This document shows, piece after piece, positions 15,460 through 23,672 of a stretch of DNA of 39,174 nucleotides. The stretch is from JAHELQ01 sp965603365. GTDB taxonomy: Bacteria; Acidobacteriota; Aminicenantia; UBA2199. The notes under the pieces are model-generated. The model did no database searches and had not been told where the DNA came from. It was given only the letters and a program-made list of their open reading frames with translations. The first letter of the stretch is position 1; each line of letters starts with the position of its first letter. The stretch is taken from the NCBI GenBank assembly GCA_965603365.1, contig CBFDCR010000046.1:1-39174 (forward strand). The letters run 5' to 3'. The position numbers and the translations under genes are program-made.

Positions 15460-18105
15460 TTATATTTCGGGATATTCTGTTCTGGCAATGATCTCGTCTT
15501 GAATCGGTTTCCCCAATTCTACCCAATATTGAGTAAAACCGGCGACCCGAACCATTAAATCCCGATAATTTTCCGGATGTTTCTGGGCATCCTTTAACGT
15601 CTCCGAATCAATAACATTAAACTGAATATGAAATCCCCCTTTCCTTAAATAGGCCCGAATCAACTCGAGCAATTTCCTGGCGCCTTCACGACCCTCTACC
15701 GCCGATGGATGTATTTTCATATTCAACTGGGAATTTTGCGATGCCGAGTGATTCCAGCAGGTGGCGGAGTTAAACAATGCGTAGGGTCCGTTCCTGTCTG
15801 TACCGGGATATGGAGACATGGAGGCATCGGCATAAGTCGTACCCGCCAGACGGCCGTCAGGCGTAGCCAAAGTAACTGCGCCCATGGGGCCATGGGTGGA
15901 TACGGATATCTGGCAGGCATACAATGGCTTATCGTACAGGGATTTATAGTCATGGCACATATCGCAGAACCACAATTCCCACTCTTTAAGTATGTCGTCA
16001 ACATAGGGGTCATCGTTCCCATATTTGGGGGCATTGAGACACAATTTATGAACCCTGGCCCATTTCTTCGCCCTGGGCCCTTTCCGCTGCTCCGCCAGTG
16101 AAAAGGAACCGACCTCTTCGGCGTCTCTGAAACCAAAATTGTCATCTATTGCTTCCTTCAGTTCTTTAAGGGGGATCTTTTTTTCTTCATAGACATTCTT
16201 CTTGATCGATGCCAGCGAGTTCACCAGATTTATGCCTCCGCATACTTCTACATTAAAAGTCGTATTGTAACGGGACCCCATCTGGCCAATGTCCTTGCCT
16301 TCCAGCAGGCAGTCCGGCTTCAACAAAGAATTCACAACAGGGGGAGTGATCTTTCTCCAGGCGTCATGTTGAATGTTGTTGCAGAGGCAGAGTACTTGTA
16401 CGGTTTGCCGGAAATATTTTTTAAATGTTTCGGCTAACTCATCATACGTTCCCAGTTTTGACCCATGGGCGGGCAGCACTCTCTTGCCGGTTTTCTGATC
16501 GATGCCATTATACAAGACAAGCTCCAGAACCTTTGGCAGGCCGATAAAATGCACACCCACGCTGGTGGCCGTACCGGCGCCGCCTGGAATCCAGTACGTT
16601 GTGTTATCCAATTCAATCGGCAGCCAGGCACCCGCCGAAGTCTCGAGACACCCCCCTATTGACCAGGCATAGGCCTCTTTGAGGGTCATCCCTTCAGGCT
16701 GGTAGTTTTTTATGATAAAGTCAAGCGCCGTTTGATTGCTGATCCAGCAGGGATAGCCCACTCCCAATTTGGTGCAGCTGATTCCTTTCATCAAAAACTC
16801 TTCCGGTAATTTCTCATCGTAAAGAATACTCAGAGTCGGCTGGGGTGTCGCACAGGTCATAGACGATTCTATTATCAACATTTCCAGTTCATTGGTGGCA
16901 CTGTTACCATATTGATCGAGCCCCCCCAGGCATAGGTTGTTGAAGGTGTTTCCCGATAAGACCCCGCCGACCACTCCCATAGAGGCAAAGCAGTCCAACT
17001 CCGTAAATTTCATTCTCATGCATTCTAAGAGTTCGACCGTTCTCTGGCGTGTGATGGTTCCCCTCTTCATATCACGTTTCCACCAGGGATATAAAATCTG
17101 GCCCAATCTTCCCGGGGACATGCCGGAGATACAGTCCTCGTTTAATACCGCCACATGAAATAGCCAGCACAGTTGAAGGGCTTCATGAAAAGTCTCCGGC
17201 GGGCCGGCAGAAATTGTTTCTAATATTCCGGCTGTATCCAGGTATTCATTCTTCTGCCCCTTCTCTTTTTCCCCTTTCGCCAGCCTTAACGCTTCTTTAC
17301 GATAGTTCAATATCCAGATCTTTATTCCCGCCAATACGGCAATCACTGCCTGATAAAAGTAAAGCCGATCCATTTCCGGCTGCCCTGCCACTTCGTCAAT
17401 CTTCTCTTTACAGTACTCGATGATCCCGTCTATTCCATATTTCAAAGGGTAGTAATAGTTAATGACCTCCCGGCCTTGAGGAAGTGTATATCCCGAGTCG
17501 AACATGCAGACCACCGCTCTCATGATGGCTTCCTTTTCATTGTAACCGGGAACCATTTTTTCGTATCTGTGGCCGATATCTTCAACAGATCTGCCATTCC
17601 ACATTTGAGCGACCTTCATCAAAACCGGAAGTTCTTCCCTTCTTAAACCGAATTTCCCGGCAATCGACACGACATTTCCTGCACTCTCGGTTACATTTCC
17701 ACCGCCCTTCCCCCATTTGGTAACTATATCCGAGCTGAGTTTACCTGCCTCCATTGCTTTCTGATACAGTTCATCTTCTTTGCCCATAAAATAAGATTCC
17801 GACAGCCAGGGCATCGGGTAAGAGCCCCTAAAATAATGGGACTTAGCCATTACCAATAGCTCTCCTGGAAATATTGCGGGAGTTAAATGCGAGAATGCCG
17901 ATTTCAAGGCTTCTGCCCTTCGAATAATCGGGATTTCTCCATCCAACTCCATCCAGCGGCGAGTATACCAGTACGGAAACTCCATAGAAACAGAGGAACT
18001 CGTCTTTAAGTAAAGGTCCCGTATTTTCCTGGCCCGAGGCTGAGGCTCTTTCCTGGCCTCTTCTGATGTTACTATCGGAGATCTTCCATTTAAACTCTTC
18101 ATCAT
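15460..18105 (-). CDS. hpdB: 4-hydroxyphenylacetate decarboxylase, glycyl-radical large subunit
   Basis: Converts 4-hydroxyphenylacetate, a tyrosine breakdown product, to p-cresol and CO2 in strict anaerobes. The 881-residue protein has the PFL-family fold. The thiyl-radical Cys486 lies in IGGCLETSAG, with the adjacent Glu used by this class. FNVEVCGG carries the second active-site Glu. The glycyl-radical Gly856 is in VRVAGFTQYW, followed by GKPIQDEIIARTEY at the C-terminus. Long stretches such as ATPDGRLAGTT and YPGTD.NGPYALFNSATCW match my memory of clostridial HpdB. Two adjacent ATGs (18105, 18102) follow AAAGGTGCG. Upstream are two Roadblock-like genes on the same strand, perhaps in the same transcript. 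Confidence 0.95.
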   Translation of the reverse strand: MMKSLNGRSPIVTSEEARKEPQPRARKIRDLYLKTSSSVSMEFPYWYTRRWMELDGEIPIIRRAEALKSAFSHLTPAIFPGELLVMAKSHYFRGSYPMPWLSESYFMGKEDELYQKAMEAGKLSSDIVTKWGKGGGNVTESAGNVVSIAGKFGLRREELPVLMKVAQMWNGRSVEDIGHRYEKMVPGYNEKEAIMRAVVCMFDSGYTLPQGREVINYYYPLKYGIDGIIEYCKEKIDEVAGQPEMDRLYFYQAVIAVLAGIKIWILNYRKEALRLAKGEKEKGQKNEYLDTAGILETISAGPPETFHEALQLCWLFHVAVLNEDCISGMSPGRLGQILYPWWKRDMKRGTITRQRTVELLECMRMKFTELDCFASMGVVGGVLSGNTFNNLCLGGLDQYGNSATNELEMLIIESSMTCATPQPTLSILYDEKLPEEFLMKGISCTKLGVGYPCWISNQTALDFIIKNYQPEGMTLKEAYAWSIGGCLETSAGAWLPIELDNTTYWIPGGAGTATSVGVHFIGLPKVLELVLYNGIDQKTGKRVLPAHGSKLGTYDELAETFKKYFRQTVQVLCLCNNIQHDAWRKITPPVVNSLLKPDCLLEGKDIGQMGSRYNTTFNVEVCGGINLVNSLASIKKNVYEEKKIPLKELKEAIDDNFGFRDAEEVGSFSLAEQRKGPRAKKWARVHKLCLNAPKYGNDDPYVDDILKEWELWFCDMCHDYKSLYDKPLYACQISVSTHGPMGAVTLATPDGRLAGTTYADASMSPYPGTDRNGPYALFNSATCWNHSASQNSQLNMKIHPSAVEGREGARKLLELIRAYLRKGGFHIQFNVIDSETLKDAQKHPENYRDLMVRVAGFTQYWVELGKPIQDEIIARTEYPEI

Positions 18106-18181
18106 CGCACCTTTAAAACCTTAAATATTTTCCGTTAAAATAGCTCCCGTCTTCCTTTGAACCTTTGATTTAAACTAAATT

Positions 18182-18553
18182 TTATTCTTCTAAAGCTGCC
18201 CTAAAAGTAGCAAATAATTTGGGAACCGTGACGTTTAACAATAATCCTGTCTCTACTTTGCTTGTATCAACCAGCATTCCTTGCTGAAAATCACCGAGCA
18301 GCAGAACCACTACAAACTTCTTGTCCTTTAAATTAATGGTGTAATACTCGTCCAGGGTGGGAAAGTCACTATCGTTCAGAGCATTGACTAAATACTTGGT
18401 AATACGGTTGAAGAGAGCTACCGCCTTTGGTTGGGCATTGTGGGCTGCGATAGACCGTCCATCAGCCGTCGACCAGATATCAGTAGCCATAAGGGCATCC
18501 CCCAAATCGTTTTTCAGGATTTCAATCATTTCGTGAATCTTTTTGACATTCAT
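18182..18553 (-). CDS. Roadblock/LC7-domain-like protein (second of a pair)
   Basis: A 123-residue single-domain protein. It has the alternating helix-strand pattern of Roadblock/LC7 (MglB-like) folds: helix MIEILKNDLGDALMATDIW, strands DGRSIAAHN and YYTINLKDKKFVVVLLLGDFQQGMLVD, and a C-terminal helix. It is clearly homologous to the neighbour at 18609-19043; both share ILK.DLGDAL.A.D.W and SD.P.L..YYT.NL.D.K. Such proteins usually dimerise and act on small Ras-like GTPases, but no GTPase gene is in the window. AGGAGG precedes the ATG. It lies 76 bases upstream of hpdB on the same strand. Confidence 0.7.
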   Translation of the reverse strand: MNVKKIHEMIEILKNDLGDALMATDIWSTADGRSIAAHNAQPKAVALFNRITKYLVNALNDSDFPTLDEYYTINLKDKKFVVVLLLGDFQQGMLVDTSKVETGLLLNVTVPKLFATFRAALEE

Positions 18554-18608
18554 TTAATCCTCCTTTTTTGGTTATTTTTGTTTCCGATAATTTTTTCCTT
18601 ATAGTGGT

Positions 18609-19043
18609 TTAGTTTGTTGCCACCGCCTCTTCATTAACATCCATAATCTTCGGGATAATAATATTCACTACCAGCCCGACCTCTACTTTTTCAATATCAA
18701 TAATTAATGCCAATTGACATTCCCCCAGGGGTAGGGCAAATGCCAGTTTTCGGTCGGCTAAATTCAGGGTATAATATCCTTCCAAATTGGGTAGATCGCT
18801 ATCTCTGAGAACAACGCTCAGAAACTTCGTGATGCGACTAAATAGTGCAACTCTTGCCGGCTTCGATTGGTAAGATGCCAGTGATTGGCCGGTAGATACT
18901 CTCCAGACATCTGCAGCTATGAGGGCGTCGCCTAAATCTTTCTTGAGGATCTCCACCATATCTTTAAATTTCTGGCAATTCAGTTTTACCTCCCTTTTAT
19001 CAGCCACCCCACTATCACTTGAGGGATAGGTGCCGTTCAACAT
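18609..19043 (-). CDS. Roadblock/LC7-domain-like protein (first of a pair)
   Basis: A 144-residue paralogue of the following gene with a longer, polar N-terminal tail (about 20 residues, GTYPSSDSGVADKREVK) before the shared domain. The core again reads helix MVEILKKDLGDALIAADVW, strand TGQSLASYQ and strands YYTLNLADRKLAFALPLGECQLALIID. GGAGG lies six bases before ATG. The 55-base gap to the next gene fits one transcript. The pair may form a heterodimer, as Roadblock proteins often do. A link to control of the decarboxylase operon is possible but rests only on position. Confidence 0.7.
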   Translation of the reverse strand: MLNGTYPSSDSGVADKREVKLNCQKFKDMVEILKKDLGDALIAADVWRVSTGQSLASYQSKPARVALFSRITKFLSVVLRDSDLPNLEGYYTLNLADRKLAFALPLGECQLALIIDIEKVEVGLVVNIIIPKIMDVNEEAVATN

Positions 19044-19224
19044 TTTTTCCTCCTTTTTTGTTTCCTTTTCGAAAGCTATTTTTTATTGAACCTCCGTTCT
19101 TCAAAGTGTAAAATTTCTTCGGTAAAACTTTGGTTACTATCGCCACTACCTGGATTGGGTTCCATTGTTATCCTGGCCTACTCTAAATGGCGACAGGCAT
19201 CTCAAATCAACAGTCGAAATATCT

Positions 19225-19252
19225 ATTTTAACAATACTAAACTTACTATCAA
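19225..19252 (-). promoter_or_regulatory. Candidate promoter of the Roadblock pair (and perhaps hpdBCA)
   Basis: On the minus strand TTGATA (19252-19247) and TAAAAT (19230-19225) are 16 bases apart, the third example of this layout in the window. The leader to the first Roadblock gene would be about 180 bases. Confidence 0.45.
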
Positions 19253-19321
19253 AATGGCACAATAATACTACCAGAAAATCAAATTTTTTTAAATAGGTTC
19301 AAGCATTTTTTTTATTTTTTT

Positions 19322-19350
19322 TTGAATTGTTAAATCAAACTCTTTATGAT
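19322..19350 (+). promoter_or_regulatory. Candidate promoter of comEC
   Basis: TTGAAT (19322-19327) and TATGAT (19345-19350) are 17 bases apart. The predicted start near 19357 is only about five bases before a 22-codon ORF that overlaps the comEC start. Confidence 0.5.
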
Positions 19351-19361
19351 ATAAAAGTTTT

Positions 19362-19430
19362 ATGTGTCTGGAATTGTATTACATCGCTGTTAAATATCCA
19401 TTGTATCCGCCCACTATCCAGATTATCTGA
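19362..19430 (+). CDS. Possible 22-residue leader ORF coupled to comEC
   Basis: ATG at 19362 opens a short frame (MCLELYYIAVKYPLYPPTIQ, two more Ile) whose TGA overlaps the comEC ATG by one base (TGATG). comEC itself has no ribosome site, so coupling from this ORF would explain how it is translated. The peptide resembles nothing I know, and the case rests on layout. Confidence 0.35.
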   Translation: MCLELYYIAVKYPLYPPTIQII

Positions 19431-21775
19431 TGAGAGACATCTTTTCGCCGATTTTTTTAGCCTGCCTCCTGGTACTGCCGCTGTGCTATCTCTGTAACCT
19501 GCCCTTTCAGGTACTGCAGCCATTTTTAGCGGTGACATTCGTATTGTCTCTCACCCTCTTTATATTAAAAAAATGGCGTGTTAGCTATGTCTTCATGGTC
19601 CTGACAATGGCCTTGATGGTGGTCGTTATATTCTTGAAAGGGAAAGCCAGCTACCTGGAATCGACAACATATGCCGTCCCCCAGGACCAATATATTACCA
19701 TTACGGGGAAGTTGACCGATTTCCCGGAAGTAAGACAGAACGATTCCATCGTCTACCTGCGAACCATATCCCTGGAGTACGAGAAAAAAAACATCGCCAA
19801 AACCCTGAACCTGCGGATCAGGGTAGGGGGCAGCCTCCGTCATCTGGCCCGGGGGGATTTCATCCACATCAATGCCAAAATATCCCAACTCCGATTCAAC
19901 CGGAATTTCTTCCCCAACCCCATTAGAAATTATTACCGGTACCGGAACATCCACTTCAACGGCTACTGCAAATCCGCCCGGATGGTTTCTCGCATCCGGC
20001 GGTCCAATGTATTCTGGCGACTCATCGGCAACTGGCGAAACCGCATCCGCCGGGCCATTGAAGCGAAATACACCGGCCCAGACGGGCACCTGCATCGTAA
20101 GGGGATATTCCTGGAAGCCATCCTGCTGGGAGACCGGGGCCGCATGACTGCCGGTCAGAAGGAGGAACTGCTGAGGGCAGGCGTGTTTCACCTCTTTGCC
20201 ATCTCCGGTGCCCACATCGGCATCATCGCCATCTTTTCACTACTGCTGTTAAGATGGCTAAAGATACCGCACAAAAGCCGCTACATGGTTACGGGCCTCA
20301 TCCTGATCGTATTTCTCATCCTGTCAGGCTTTAAAGTCTCCGCCCAGCGGGCCGTGCTCATGGCCTTGCTAATTTTTGCCGCCCGGATTCTGTATGACGA
20401 TATTCATATCTTTAATATCATCTCTTTTTCCGGTTTCATCATGCTGGTGCTGAATCCCGGTGAGTTCCTGAATCCCGGCTTCATCCTGACCTACAGCCTC
20501 ACCGCCGCCATTGTGTGGGGCAGGCATCTATTCCTCAACTTTTTATCCCCTCTACCCAACTATTTTCGAGAGCTGCTCTCTGCCAACATCTCCGCTTCAC
20601 TGGCCGCTCTCCCCCTATCGCTCTTTTTTTTTAAACGGTATTCCTTTGCCGGTTTCCTGTCCGGACTGATCCTTTTGCCCCTGACCGCGGTCATCACCGG
20701 CCTGGCGATTCTCTTGATACCCTTTGCCCCCCTCTGGGGCCCGTTGGCCCGCATATTGCTGGTTATCCTCGATATACCGCTGCGCCTCTTCTTCAGGGTG
20801 GTGGATCTCTTCTCCCAGAGTATCGGATTAAATATTTATAGAGCCTCTCCGCCGATTTATCTGGTGATCTTTATCCTGATTGTCTTTGCCCTGATGGCCC
20901 AGCCCCGGATATCCCGATTGCTCAGGGCATCTCTGGCGGTCATTTTTACAGCCGCCATGGCCTGGGGGATCTTTTTCGTCCCCCGCTATCGGCCCGATCA
21001 CCTGCAGGCGTTTTTCTTAGATGTGGGCCAGGGGGACAGCCAGTGTGTGGTGTTTCCCACAGGAGAGAGCCTGTTGATCGACGGCGGCGGCACCTATGAC
21101 TCCAACTTTGAGGTGGGCAAAAACCTGGTGCTGCCCTTCCTGCTGCAGCAGGGGGTCAAGATCAAATGGGTGGCGGTGACCCACTATCACCCGGATCATG
21201 CAAAAGGTATTATCGAGATCTTAAATATCGTCAAGCCGCAAGAGTTGTGGCTGTTTTCCCGGGCCGATTGGGACATCTATTATCAAAAGTTGATAAAGGA
21301 ACTCGACCCAACAGTCAGCCTGAAAAAAATCACCGCCGGATTTCGGCAAAAGATAGGCAGGAGCCGGATCGAATGCCTGTTTCCTGCGGCGTTTATCCGG
21401 ACAGACCGCTCCCACAACAACCATTCCGGTGTACTCAAAATTTCGGACCCGTATCACTCTTTTTTGTTCACCGGCGATATCGAATGGGAAGTGGAGAACC
21501 AACTGGTTGGGCAACACTGCCCGGCTTTAACCGCGGATGTCCTCAAGGTTCCCCACCACGGCTCAAAAAGTTCATCAACCATTGGCTTTCTAAACTGTGT
21601 GACTCCCGAACTGGCCATCTTCTCTTACAGCCGGCCCAATCGTTTCCGCTTTCCCCATCCCCTTGTTAAAAAAAATTACCATGAGAGAAATATTAAAACC
21701 ATGGCCACGGCCATCCACGGCGGCATCAAAGTCACCTCCACCCCAGAGGGCCTAAAAATCGAAACGTCAAAATAA
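19430..21775 (+). CDS. comEC: ComEC/Rec2 DNA-uptake channel protein
   Basis: Inner-membrane channel for single-stranded DNA during natural transformation. The 781-residue protein has the full three-part form: an N-terminal DUF4131/OB-like part with membrane segments (1-200), the Competence domain with FHLFAISGAHIGI near residue 253 and many membrane segments to about 510, and a C-terminal metallo-beta-lactamase-type nuclease domain. That domain shows FLDVGQGDSQ, THYHPDHAKG (about 583) and VPHHGSKSS (about 707), so metal ligands appear intact. The nuclease is thought to degrade the non-transported strand. No other competence genes are in the window, although the pilin at 9395 could belong to an uptake pilus. 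No ribosome site precedes the ATG. Confidence 0.93.
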   Translation: MRDIFSPIFLACLLVLPLCYLCNLPFQVLQPFLAVTFVLSLTLFILKKWRVSYVFMVLTMALMVVVIFLKGKASYLESTTYAVPQDQYITITGKLTDFPEVRQNDSIVYLRTISLEYEKKNIAKTLNLRIRVGGSLRHLARGDFIHINAKISQLRFNRNFFPNPIRNYYRYRNIHFNGYCKSARMVSRIRRSNVFWRLIGNWRNRIRRAIEAKYTGPDGHLHRKGIFLEAILLGDRGRMTAGQKEELLRAGVFHLFAISGAHIGIIAIFSLLLLRWLKIPHKSRYMVTGLILIVFLILSGFKVSAQRAVLMALLIFAARILYDDIHIFNIISFSGFIMLVLNPGEFLNPGFILTYSLTAAIVWGRHLFLNFLSPLPNYFRELLSANISASLAALPLSLFFFKRYSFAGFLSGLILLPLTAVITGLAILLIPFAPLWGPLARILLVILDIPLRLFFRVVDLFSQSIGLNIYRASPPIYLVIFILIVFALMAQPRISRLLRASLAVIFTAAMAWGIFFVPRYRPDHLQAFFLDVGQGDSQCVVFPTGESLLIDGGGTYDSNFEVGKNLVLPFLLQQGVKIKWVAVTHYHPDHAKGIIEILNIVKPQELWLFSRADWDIYYQKLIKELDPTVSLKKITAGFRQKIGRSRIECLFPAAFIRTDRSHNNHSGVLKISDPYHSFLFTGDIEWEVENQLVGQHCPALTADVLKVPHHGSKSSSTIGFLNCVTPELAIFSYSRPNRFRFPHPLVKKNYHERNIKTMATAIHGGIKVTSTPEGLKIETSK

Positions 21776-21793
21776 GATTGTACGCAATATCCC

Positions 21794-21822
21794 TTTACGG
21801 ATTTTTCGAGATATCGTATAAT
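21794..21822 (+). promoter_or_regulatory. Sigma70-type promoter of purD-purE
   Basis: TTTACG (21794-21799) and TATAAT (21817-21822) are 17 bases apart. The predicted start is near 21829, with an AAAGGAG ribosome site before purD. Confidence 0.65.
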
Positions 21823-21888
21823 GGTAATCTGGCATAAGTAAAGACAACAACAAATATGCCGGTGCGCTGATCTGTAAAAGGAGATAAC

Positions 21889-23151
21889 ATGAAAGTATTG
21901 GTGATTGGATCGGGCGGAAGGGAACACGCCCTGGTGTGGAAGATATCGCAGTCCAAACGGGTGGGCAAAATATACGCCGCACCCGGAAATGCCGGCACCG
22001 CCGACCTGGCGGAAAATGTCGCCATCGACCCCACCAATACGGTGGCCATTGCCGACTTTGTTCAAAAAGAAAATATCGACCTCACCGTGGTGGGCCCCGA
22101 ATTGCCTCTATCGTTGGGAATCGTGGATGAATTTGCCATGAAGAACCTGAAAATATTCGGTCCCACCCAGAAGGCCGCCTCTATCGAAACATCAAAAGCC
22201 TTTGCCAAGGCATTTATGAAAAAAAACCGCATCCCCACCGCCGAATTTGAGATCTTCGACTCCCCCTCCCAGGCCATCGAATATATGAAGGAATCTACGT
22301 TTCCATTGGTGGTGAAAGCCGATGGTCTGGCATTCGGAAAGGGAGCCATTGTTTGCCGGAATTTAAACGAAGCCGAGCAGAGTATCCGCACCATCATGGT
22401 AGAGAAGAAATTCGGCAAAGCCGGTGCCCAGGTGGTGATCGAACAATTCCTGAAGGGTCAGGAGATGTCCTTTATGGCAGTCTCAGACGGCAAAAGGGTC
22501 ATCCCCCTGGTTTCCTCAATGGACTACAAAAGAATATATGAAAACGACAAAGGACCGAATACCGGCGGCATGGGGGCCATTTCTCCGGCGCCCAATACCA
22601 ACAAGCAGTTGGTGGATGAGACCATGAAAAGCATCATTTACCCCACCATCGAGGGCTTGCGATTTGAAGGTAAACTCTTCACCGGCGTATTGTATGCGGG
22701 ACTCATGCTGACCCAAGCGGGCCCCATGGTGCTGGAATTCAATGTCCGGTTTGGCGACCCCGAGATCCAGGCGGTGCTGCTGCGGTTGAAAAGCGACATT
22801 GTAGAACTGCTGGAAGCTTCGGCCGAACGAAATATATTTGATGTACACGTGGAATGGGATGAAGAGGTGTCCGGCTGCGTGGTACTGGCTTCAAAGGGGT
22901 ATCCCGGTAATTACGAAAAGGGCAAAAAAATTCAAGGACTGGAACGGGCCAAGGCCATGGGGGTGGAAATCTTTCATGCCGGTACGACACCTCAGGACAA
23001 AGATTGTTACACGAACGGCGGCAGGGTGCTGAACGTCTGTGCCAAAGGCGCCACCCTGAAGGACGCGATCAAAAAAACCTACGATGCCATCTCCTTCATC
23101 TCCTTTGACAACATCTACTTCCGGCAGGACATCGGGAGGGCCAGATCATGA
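21889..23151 (+). CDS. purD: Phosphoribosylamine-glycine ligase (GAR synthetase)
   Basis: Second step of purine synthesis: phosphoribosylamine + glycine + ATP to GAR. At 420 residues it has the standard length. MKVLVIGSGGREHAL is the N-terminal PurD signature. The ATP-grasp region has FPLVVKADGLAFGKGAIVC and the metal site LEFNVRFGDPEIQ. The C-terminal domain ends with DNIYFRQDIGRAR, typical of PurD. AAAGGAG precedes ATG. The gene overlaps purE by four bases (ATGA), so both are translated from one message. Confidence 0.97.
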   Translation: MKVLVIGSGGREHALVWKISQSKRVGKIYAAPGNAGTADLAENVAIDPTNTVAIADFVQKENIDLTVVGPELPLSLGIVDEFAMKNLKIFGPTQKAASIETSKAFAKAFMKKNRIPTAEFEIFDSPSQAIEYMKESTFPLVVKADGLAFGKGAIVCRNLNEAEQSIRTIMVEKKFGKAGAQVVIEQFLKGQEMSFMAVSDGKRVIPLVSSMDYKRIYENDKGPNTGGMGAISPAPNTNKQLVDETMKSIIYPTIEGLRFEGKLFTGVLYAGLMLTQAGPMVLEFNVRFGDPEIQAVLLRLKSDIVELLEASAERNIFDVHVEWDEEVSGCVVLASKGYPGNYEKGKKIQGLERAKAMGVEIFHAGTTPQDKDCYTNGGRVLNVCAKGATLKDAIKKTYDAISFISFDNIYFRQDIGRARS

Positions 23152-23654
23152 ATAAATCCCCAAAAATAGGTATCATATTGGGCAGCGACTCGGATTATCC
23201 CTATATGGAGAGGGGTATCAAATTGCTCCAGGAGTTTGAAATTCCCTTTGAAATAGAGGTGAGTTCCGCCCATCGAACACCGGAACGAACCGTTGAACTG
23301 GTCAAGCGCTTTGAAGAACAGGGCATTCAGGTAATCATTGCCGCTGCCGGCGGCGCCGCCCACTTAGCCGGCGTAATCGCTTCCCATACCCTGCTGCCGG
23401 TGTTGGGAGTACCGATTCACTCCCAACTGTCGGGAATCGACTCCCTGTATTCGATCGTGCAGATGCCGGCGGGTATTCCGGTGGCGGCTCTGGCCATCGG
23501 TAACCCCGGGGGTATCAATTCTGTGCTTTTTGCCATGGAAATCCTGTCCCTGAATGACGACTCCATCAAACAAAAGTTAATAAAATATCGTCAGGATCAG
23601 GAACAAAAGGTCATCGAGAAAAGCCAACGGCTTAAAGAAAAGATCAACACCTAA
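23148..23654 (+). CDS. purE: N5-carboxyaminoimidazole ribonucleotide mutase, PurE
   Basis: Acts in purine synthesis in the carboxylation of AIR to CAIR. The 168-residue protein carries GIILGSDSDYPYM and the active-site loop SSAHRTPERT, then AAAGGAAHLAGV. Class I (mutase) proteins need PurK, which is not seen here. Class II (direct AIR carboxylase) cannot be ruled out by eye, although the sequence looks like class I. It starts within the last codons of purD and is followed 18 bases later by the methylthiotransferase gene. Confidence 0.95.
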   Translation: MNKSPKIGIILGSDSDYPYMERGIKLLQEFEIPFEIEVSSAHRTPERTVELVKRFEEQGIQVIIAAAGGAAHLAGVIASHTLLPVLGVPIHSQLSGIDSLYSIVQMPAGIPVAALAIGNPGGINSVLFAMEILSLNDDSIKQKLIKYRQDQEQKVIEKSQRLKEKINT

Positions 23655-23672
23655 GGATTGAAAGAATCAACC

